Shown piece by piece: positions 53,704 through 58,619 of a stretch of 58,619 nucleotides of DNA. How positions within the stretch are numbered: the stretch's first letter is position 1; each line of letters opens with the position of its first letter. The position numbers and the translations under genes are program-made. This stretch comes from Ignavibacteriota bacterium (lineage in GTDB: Bacteria; Bacteroidota; Ignavibacteria; UBA10030). The stretch lies in NCBI GenBank assembly GCA_003170475.1, contig PMZI01000069.1:1-58619 (forward strand), read 5' to 3'. The notes below the pieces were generated by a model, which was not told where the DNA came from, did no database searches, and saw only the letters and a list, made by a program, of their open reading frames with translations.

Positions 53704-53806
53704 GGGCGGGGACGAAAACTCAGCCTGTTGATCACATTCATAAAGCAATCAAGTCACCCCGAGACGCCTCCGCTCGGAGTCTAAACATGAGGTCCCGAAC
53801 ATCCTT

Positions 53807-53840
53807 CCCCGCCCGACCGCCTGCGGTCAGGCGGGCGGGG
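53807..53840. repeat. REP-like GC-rich palindrome
   Basis: CCGCCTG-CGGT-CAGGCGG (53817-53834) is a 7-bp stem with a 4-nt loop. It is extended by CCCCGC (53807-53812) and GCGGGG (53835-53840), with a CCGA bulge on the left. No T-run follows. It lies in the 224-bp gap between uppP and the cyclophilin gene. A related run (CGCCTGCCTGCG) occurs near 40729. Confidence 0.65.
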
Positions 53841-53927
53841 ACTCTGCGGGCTGAACAACGCCCGCCTCGCTCAGGAGCTTTTCGGGACGACTATGTTCTT
53901 GCGACACGTCTTCAAAAGGGAGTCACC

Positions 53928-54494
53928 ATGAAAACCACGATCATGATTCTGATCGCTTCGTTTTTTCTCACCACCATTATAGGATGCCAAAGGAAACCAG
54001 TGAACGCCACGATTGAAACCTCCAAGGGCACGATTGAAGTCGAGCTGTATGAATCGGATGCCCCAAAAACTGTCGCCAACTTTGTTGGCCTGGCCGAAAA
54101 AGGATTCTTCGACGGCCTGATTTTCCATCGCATAGCAAAGGGTTTTGTGATTCAGGGGGGAGATCCCAGCGGCAACGGAACAGGCGGGAAGAGCATCTAC
54201 GGGAAAGAATTCGAGGATGAGCTCAACACCTCGACGCCGTCGTATCAGGCCGGGTATGTCAAAGGGACTCTTGCCATGGCCAATCGCGGTCCGAACACGA
54301 ACACGAGCCAGTTTTTCATCATGCTTCGCGATGTTCCCGGAATGCCGAAGAACTACACAATTTTTGGAAAGGTTGTGAAGGGTCTGGATGTCGTCGATTC
54401 CATCGGGGCGGTAGAGATTGTGCCGCAGATGGGTCCGAACGATGGCAAGCCGAAGGTCGATGTGGTGATGAAGAAAGTGATTGTGGCAAAGTAG
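53928..54494 (+). CDS. Lipoprotein peptidyl-prolyl cis-trans isomerase (cyclophilin type)
   Basis: 188 aa. AAGGGAG 5 nt before the ATG fixes the start; the open frame upstream covers the palindrome region and is not coding. The lipobox TTIIGC gives Cys20. The cyclophilin domain (about 25-188) has the active-site segments IFHRIAKGFVIQGGDPSGNGTGG, GTLAMANRGPNTNTSQFFIM and FGKVVKGLDVVDSI. The R, F and Q residues of the catalytic pocket are present. It assists folding of exported proteins, anchored to a membrane by its lipid. Confidence 0.94.
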   Translation: MKTTIMILIASFFLTTIIGCQRKPVNATIETSKGTIEVELYESDAPKTVANFVGLAEKGFFDGLIFHRIAKGFVIQGGDPSGNGTGGKSIYGKEFEDELNTSTPSYQAGYVKGTLAMANRGPNTNTSQFFIMLRDVPGMPKNYTIFGKVVKGLDVVDSIGAVEIVPQMGPNDGKPKVDVVMKKVIVAK

Positions 54495-54512
54495 GTTCAT
54501 GTCAATCTATCC

Positions 54513-54593
54513 ATCGGGTCATTGAATCATCGGGACATTTGTCGATTAACCCATTGGTTCAATGTCCTCCGCCATCTTCAAATGACCCGATGA
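54513..54593. repeat. Nested inverted repeat between the cyclophilin gene and holA
   Basis: Three nested arm pairs: CATCGGGTCATT (54513-54524) with AATGACCCGATG (54582-54593); GGACATT (54534-54540) with AATGTCC (54562-54568); AACC/GGTT around CATT (54549-54560). CATCGGG-like words recur. It fills most of the 118-bp gap. Confidence 0.75.
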
Positions 54594-54612
54594 CCAGACT
54601 ATTTGAATCATA

Positions 54613-55638
54613 ATGACGTACGTCGAATTTCTACAGTCTGTCAAAGGCAATCGGTTCGCGCCGATCTATCTCTTTCATGGGGAGGAGGATTTCCTGATCG
54701 ACGAGGGCATCCAACTGATTGTCGATAAAACGTTGGATGAAGGATCGAAAGGATTCAACCTCGACGTCGTCTATGGGAGTAAGGCAGAGGCGAAAGATGT
54801 CGTGGGTCATGCCTCGTCTTTTCCCATGATGGGGAAGAAGCGTGTCGTGGTGGTGAAAGAATTTGAGAAACTGGCCGGGACCGACACAGAGAAAGAAATC
54901 GTCTCGGCGTACGTCAACAAACCCCTCGATTCAACAATCCTCATCCTTGTTTCTCTCGCGCCGGATTTCAGAAAAAAGCCCTTCACCGATCTGAAAAAGA
55001 GGGCGGAACTCGTTGAATGCAAGCCGCTGTACGACAACCAGGTCCCCGTTTGGATCGCCGATAGAATTCGACTTCAGGGCAGGGAGGCGAGTACAGAAGC
55101 GTGCAGGCTGATTCAAGCGTACGTCGGGAATTCTCTGCGCTCTCTGCAGAATGAGCTCGACAAGCTGTATATCTTCATGGGTGATCGCAAAAAGATCGCG
55201 CTGGAAGACATTGCAGCCGTAGTTGGGGCGACAAAAGGCTTTACAATCTTTGAGCTTCAGAACGCGATCGGTCGGAAGGATCCAAAAGAGGCGATCAAGA
55301 TTCTTGAAAGAATGCTGGAGGCCGGACAGTCGCCGCAAATGATCATCGTCATGCTCACCCGGTTCTTCACGCAACTGTGGAAACTTACCGACCTACGCGC
55401 CCGTCGGCTTCCAGAGACTGAAATTGCCCGGGAAATCGGAGTCTCGCCTTATTTTGTGAAGCAAATTATTGAATTCCGATCGAATTTCGACATTCAACAA
55501 ATTGAGGAAAACTTCAAGTTGTTGCTCGAGGCAGATACGGTGCTGAAATCAACCTCGCGCGACCAGCGGTTAGTTCTTGATTTGCTTGTTCTCTCTCTCA
55601 TCAGTTCCGGTGTCGATTCTCCCCGCGTTCCCGCATAG
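54613..55638 (+). CDS. holA: DNA polymerase III delta subunit (clamp loader)
   Basis: 341 aa. The N-terminus APIYLFHGEEDFLIDEGIQLIV is typical of HolA, where the Walker A loop is degenerate. The middle has GNSLRSLQNELDKLYIF and FELQNAIGRKDPKEAI, and the C-terminal helical collar has SPYFVKQIIEF and LLLEADTVLKSTSRDQRLVLDLLVL. The subunit opens the beta clamp and loads it on DNA. No ribosome binding site is clear. It lies 3 bp before the DUF92 gene. Confidence 0.93.
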   Translation: MTYVEFLQSVKGNRFAPIYLFHGEEDFLIDEGIQLIVDKTLDEGSKGFNLDVVYGSKAEAKDVVGHASSFPMMGKKRVVVVKEFEKLAGTDTEKEIVSAYVNKPLDSTILILVSLAPDFRKKPFTDLKKRAELVECKPLYDNQVPVWIADRIRLQGREASTEACRLIQAYVGNSLRSLQNELDKLYIFMGDRKKIALEDIAAVVGATKGFTIFELQNAIGRKDPKEAIKILERMLEAGQSPQMIIVMLTRFFTQLWKLTDLRARRLPETEIAREIGVSPYFVKQIIEFRSNFDIQQIEENFKLLLEADTVLKSTSRDQRLVLDLLVLSLISSGVDSPRVPA

Positions 55639-55641
55639 CAT

Positions 55642-56427
55642 ATGCCACCCCTGCTTCTTGTCGGTTCGATCTTCGCATTCATCATCTCAGCCGGTTCATT
55701 CGTTTTTCGTTTTCTCACGTTTAGTGGGGCGATCGCTGCATTTCTCCTCGGCGTTGTCGTGTTTGGCATCGGCGGATGGCAGTGGGCTATTCCCCTGCTG
55801 ATGTTCTTTCTGCTCTCAAGTCTGCTGTCGAAGGATCGCCGCTCCAGGAAAGAACAATTTGATTCGCTCTTCGAAAAATCCCATACTCGCGATTGGGGCC
55901 AGGTCGCTTCGAACGGGTCTCTCGCGGGAATGCTGGTCCTGCTCTCCGCATCGTTCCCCATCTATGACTTTTACCCAATCTATCTCGGCGCACTGGCGGC
56001 TGTCACCGCTGACACGTGGGGGACGGAAATCGGAGTTCTGACCAAGGGAAGAACTTTATCAATACTGTCGATGCAGTCTGTGTCCCCCGGAACAAGTGGC
56101 GGTATTTCGGAGAGCGGTACCATGGCCGGCGCCGTCGGCGCAATTGTCATTGCTTTGTCAGGCTACGCGTGGTATTCGGATTTGAAAACAGGAATCATCG
56201 TCATCGTGGCAGGCATGGTTGGTAGTTTCGCCGACAGCGTCATTGGGGCGACGCTGCAGGGGCAATTTCGGTGTGTCATTTGCGGCAAGCCGACAGAACG
56301 CGCAATGCACTGCGATAGCTCCACGACGCGCGTCGCCGGTGTTTCGTGCATCAACAACGACGCCGTAAATCTGGTTTGTTCACTGGTGGGGGCCGTGACT
56401 GCATGGGTCTTGATGCTAGTCCTCTAG
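55642..56427 (+). CDS. DUF92 (TMEM19/VTE6-type) membrane protein
   Basis: 261 aa with six or more membrane helices. Family motifs: FLTFSGAIAAFLLGVVVFG, RDWGQVASNGSLAG, AAVTADTWGTEIG, VSPGTSGGISESGTMAG, GSFADSVIGATLQGQFRC. Plant VTE6 of this family phosphorylates phytyl phosphate, so bacterial members may be CTP-dependent polyprenyl-phosphate kinases; that is extrapolation. Being near uppP, an isoprenoid-phosphate role would fit. Confidence 0.9.
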   Translation: MPPLLLVGSIFAFIISAGSFVFRFLTFSGAIAAFLLGVVVFGIGGWQWAIPLLMFFLLSSLLSKDRRSRKEQFDSLFEKSHTRDWGQVASNGSLAGMLVLLSASFPIYDFYPIYLGALAAVTADTWGTEIGVLTKGRTLSILSMQSVSPGTSGGISESGTMAGAVGAIVIALSGYAWYSDLKTGIIVIVAGMVGSFADSVIGATLQGQFRCVICGKPTERAMHCDSSTTRVAGVSCINNDAVNLVCSLVGAVTAWVLMLVL

Positions 56428-56590
56428 TTGCCCCTTGTTGGCCACAACGGTGTGATACAAAACATGCAGCGTCGGATTCCGCTTGACCCTCCGGCGCTTC
56501 CGGGACTTTCTCCTTGATTTTGGAACGAAAAGAAGTAGCTTTACTCGCAACGAATAAATCCTGGTTTCCATCCCAACAACCGATCCGACC

Positions 56591-57592
56591 ATGCTCAATT
56601 ACATCTGGATATCTCTTATCGCCATCGGTATCCTCGTTGCCGTGGGCAACGATGTGCGCGACGAGGTGCAGAATTCCTATCGCAATGGCATTCCCATTGA
56701 GGCGACCGTCGCAATCCAAAAGTCTCCGACCTCCCTGCGGCAGACATGGGAGGGAGACCTCATCGTGAATGCCGAGGCTTTCAATTCTTTCTACGGCATC
56801 AAGACGGTGAAGGTGGAAATCCATCAACCCATCGTCATCAATATGGTAACGACGGGTGAACCGGAAGCTTCTCTACCGCTTGGATCAGCCAGTCCCGATC
56901 TTTGGAAAGAAATGGCGAAGGCAGCCACGAGCAAGGAGAAGCTGGTCGGTGCAGTGCGTTCGATGACCTTGGCGCCCGATCAACGGACGGCCCGTCTCCA
57001 GATCGTCATCGAACCGATTCGATTCATGAAGACCAAGGCTGTGACTCAGGCGGCTCTCGATTATGCGACGACGGCGGTGACGATCGCGTTGGGGCTCATC
57101 GGCATCATGGCTCTCTGGCTTGGCGTCATGAAGGTCGCTGAAGAGGCTGGATTGCTTCGGATTGTGACACGGATGCTGACGCCTGTCACCAAGCGGCTGT
57201 TCCCCGATGTGCCGACAGATCATCCGGCAATAGGAGCGATGATCATGAACATTGCTGCAAACATGCTTGGCCTCAGTAATGCGGCAACTCCGTTGGGATT
57301 GAAAGCGATGGAGGAGCTGAATAAACTCAATCCGAAAGTGGGAACTGCGACGAATGCAATGGTCACGTTCCTCTGCATCAATACCGGTGGGCTGATCTTG
57401 ATACCGGCGACTGCAATCGCTGTTCGCGCATCCGCCGGATCGGCAAATCCCGGGATTATCATCGGGACGTCTATCTTCGGCGCAGGGTGTGCAACGGTTG
57501 CAGGCGTAGTTGCAGCTCGAATCCTTCAGAGGCTTCCCCGCTACAAAAAAGATCTTGAGCCTGAAGTCGGGAAGGAGGCATCCCATGGGTGA
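56591..57592 (+). CDS. spmA: SpmA-like nucleoside-recognition membrane protein with a large inserted domain
   Basis: 333 aa, compared with about 195 for ordinary SpmA. TM1 (residues 3-20) is followed by an insert of about 120 residues (about 25-145, soluble, beta-rich, EFNAEAFNSFYGIKTVKVEIHQP-like). The standard SpmA core then follows: LWLGVMKVAEEAGLLRIV, HPAIGAMIMNIAANMLGLSNAATPLGLKAMEELNKLNP, FLCINTGGLILIPATAIAVRA. SpmA and SpmB together form a Gate-fold (nucleoside transporter-like) pair. The organism shows no other sporulation gene here, so the role is probably transport. It overlaps spmB by 8 bp. Confidence 0.88.
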   Translation: MLNYIWISLIAIGILVAVGNDVRDEVQNSYRNGIPIEATVAIQKSPTSLRQTWEGDLIVNAEAFNSFYGIKTVKVEIHQPIVINMVTTGEPEASLPLGSASPDLWKEMAKAATSKEKLVGAVRSMTLAPDQRTARLQIVIEPIRFMKTKAVTQAALDYATTAVTIALGLIGIMALWLGVMKVAEEAGLLRIVTRMLTPVTKRLFPDVPTDHPAIGAMIMNIAANMLGLSNAATPLGLKAMEELNKLNPKVGTATNAMVTFLCINTGGLILIPATAIAVRASAGSANPGIIIGTSIFGAGCATVAGVVAARILQRLPRYKKDLEPEVGKEASHG

Positions 57593-58133
57593 TCTCTTTC
57601 GCGCGCTCATAAATGCAGTCTCCATCGTTGCGATTCCGCTTCTCCTGATTCTCTTTCTGGGATACGGAATTCTCAAGAAGGTCCGGGTCTATGAAGTGTT
57701 TGTGGAAGGGGCGAAGGAGGGATTCACGACGGCAATCCGAATCATTCCGTATTTGGTGGCAATGCTCTGCGCCATCGGAATCTTCCGTGCGAGCGGTGCC
57801 CTGGAGCTGCTGACGACGGTGCTGGCTCCTGTCACGAATCTCATTGGAATGCCCCCCGAGACTCTCCCGATGGCGTTGATGCGTCCACTCTCCGGAAGTG
57901 GGTCGCTCGGCATCATGACAGAACTGATGAAGGTTCACGGTCCTGACTCGTTCATCGGCGTCCTCGCATCAACCATGTATGGAAGTTCCGAAACGACTTT
58001 TTACGTGCTGGCGGTCTATTTCGGGTCGGTGCAAATTAAGAACACACGGCATGCGGTTCCGGCCGGATTGATCGCCGACCTGTTTGGGATGTTGGGAGCC
58101 GTGTTCATCTGCCGAATACTCTTTGGAGTGTGA
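57585..58133 (+). CDS. spmB: SpmB-like membrane protein
   Basis: 182 aa, the normal size. AAGGAGG 7 nt before the ATG sets the start. Core segments: VYEVFVEGAKEGFTTAIRIIPYLVAMLCAIGIFRASGALE, MALMRPLSGSGSLGIMTELM, ASTMYGSSETTFYVLAVYFGSV and the C-terminal helix. It is the second half of the Gate-domain pair with the SpmA-like protein. The upstream extension of the frame lies inside the spmA gene and is rejected. Confidence 0.93.
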   Translation: MGDLFRALINAVSIVAIPLLLILFLGYGILKKVRVYEVFVEGAKEGFTTAIRIIPYLVAMLCAIGIFRASGALELLTTVLAPVTNLIGMPPETLPMALMRPLSGSGSLGIMTELMKVHGPDSFIGVLASTMYGSSETTFYVLAVYFGSVQIKNTRHAVPAGLIADLFGMLGAVFICRILFGV

Positions 58134-58134
58134 T

Positions 58135-58619
58135 GTGAAGATTTCGAAAAAGCAATTCTGCGTGAGTGTTGTCTTATCGGTTGTCCTGCTCTCTCCGGGC
58201 GTTCTTCTTGCTCAGATGATGCAGCAGCAACCGTCGAAGCTTTCCATGCTGACGGGTCAGCAGGTGATCACGGGGGGCGTGGGGATGACGTTCATCGACG
58301 GGAAACCCTACTATCTTCTGCATTTGTTTCCGGAGCTCTCGTTCGGGAAAATCGGGATCGGACTCGACGTGAATGTCCGCATCGGTGAAGACGGCAAGGT
58401 GAGAACTGAGGATTTCAGGGATGCGTACAGCTATCTGCAGTTGATACGCTATATCCGCTATGGCAACAAGTATGATCCTTTCTACGTCCGGCTCGGGGCG
58501 CTCGACTACTCCCGGCTTGGTCATGGATATATCATGTATATGTACCGGAATACGGCAAGCTACGATCTGAGGAAGGTCGGAGTCGAACTCGACGCTGATT
58601 TTCAGAAAGTCGGATTCGA
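58135..58619 (+). CDS. Secreted, probably barrel-type protein, 3-prime end outside the window
   Basis: Partial: 161 codons, open at the window end. It starts at GTG with GGAG 6 nt upstream, 1 bp after the spmB stop. The signal peptide is MKISKKQFCVSVVLSVVLLS with cleavage near VLLAQ. The mature part begins MMQQQPSKLSMLTGQQV and has strand-rich segments (YYLLHLFPELSFGKIGIGLDVNVRI, YVRLGALDYSRLGHGYIMYMY). It looks like an outer-membrane barrel of unknown function; the fold is inference from a partial sequence. Confidence 0.75.
   Translation, partial: MKISKKQFCVSVVLSVVLLSPGVLLAQMMQQQPSKLSMLTGQQVITGGVGMTFIDGKPYYLLHLFPELSFGKIGIGLDVNVRIGEDGKVRTEDFRDAYSYLQLIRYIRYGNKYDPFYVRLGALDYSRLGHGYIMYMYRNTASYDLRKVGVELDADFQKVGF

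Noticed and set aside
53704-53927. N-terminal extension of the cyclophilin frame back into uppP
   Set aside because: It would translate a GC-rich palindrome; AAGGGAG and a lipoprotein signal mark the ATG at 53928.

Overview
The window (58.6 kb, GC roughly in the low fifties by eye) is a chromosomal stretch of a Gram-negative bacterium, most plausibly of the Bacteroidota/Chlorobi/Ignavibacteria (FCB) side of the tree. The Gram-negative reading rests on direct evidence: a FadL-type outer-membrane channel, LolA, LspA, several signal-peptide beta-barrel proteins and a short 4.5S-type SRP RNA. The finer placement is inference, from the GXHH-type isoleucyl-tRNA synthetase, the LDH-like malate dehydrogenase and the DUF6600 protein. 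Promoters look like ordinary sigma-70 sites (TTGAxx, 17 bp, TAnnnT) and not like the TAnnTTTG type of the Bacteroidia. No prophage and no CRISPR array is visible. Gene density is high and most genes are housekeeping.

Layout. 0.1-5.8 kb (+): beta-CASP nuclease, sugar-nucleotide-type SDR, nucleoside hydrolase, a large outer-membrane barrel protein and an HATPase anti-sigma-like kinase, all overlapping or tightly packed, closed by a bidirectional terminator. 5.9-17.5 kb (-): FadL porin plus SGNH lipoprotein; malate dehydrogenase; L21-L27 operon; adenosine deaminase; a zinc-sensing ArsR/SmtB repressor with its P1B-2 zinc/cadmium ATPase and a visible promoter/operator; shikimate dehydrogenase plus LarE; a large TPR protein. 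17.7-25.6 kb (+): YggS, DivIVA, purine nucleoside phosphorylase, IleRS, DksA-like protein, LspA, RluD. 25.7-26.9 kb (-): a tryptophan-rich DUF6600 protein. 27.6-35.3 kb (+): GuaA, an ABC exporter pair, a TPR protein, a TPR/periplasmic-binding LpoA-like protein and RadC.

At 35351-37409 sits an insertion element with a perfect 8-bp target duplication, 27-bp imperfect terminal inverted repeats, an ISXO2/IS1595-type transposase, a membrane-anchored passenger protein of unknown function overlapping the transposase, and a 40-residue ORF with a strong ribosome binding site. This is the clearest accessory element in the window and the best candidate for something undescribed.

37.5-58.6 kb: a small coiled-coil lipoprotein and a LysM protein, PhoH, convergent MazG, tRNA-Ala(CGC), SRP RNA, then a long plus-strand run: RNase G, transaldolase, GcvT, ComB-like phosphatase, FtsK, LolA, a flippase-like membrane protein, a fused alcohol-dehydrogenase/Gfo-Idh-MocA oxidoreductase, a barrel protein, UppP, a lipoprotein cyclophilin, HolA, DUF92, an SpmA-like protein with a large extracytoplasmic insert, SpmB, and a barrel-like protein cut by the window end. 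Recurrent themes are the cell envelope (LolA, LspA, UppP, FadL, DivIVA, LysM), purine salvage and synthesis (nucleoside hydrolase, adenosine deaminase, PNP, GuaA) and the translation/RNA apparatus.
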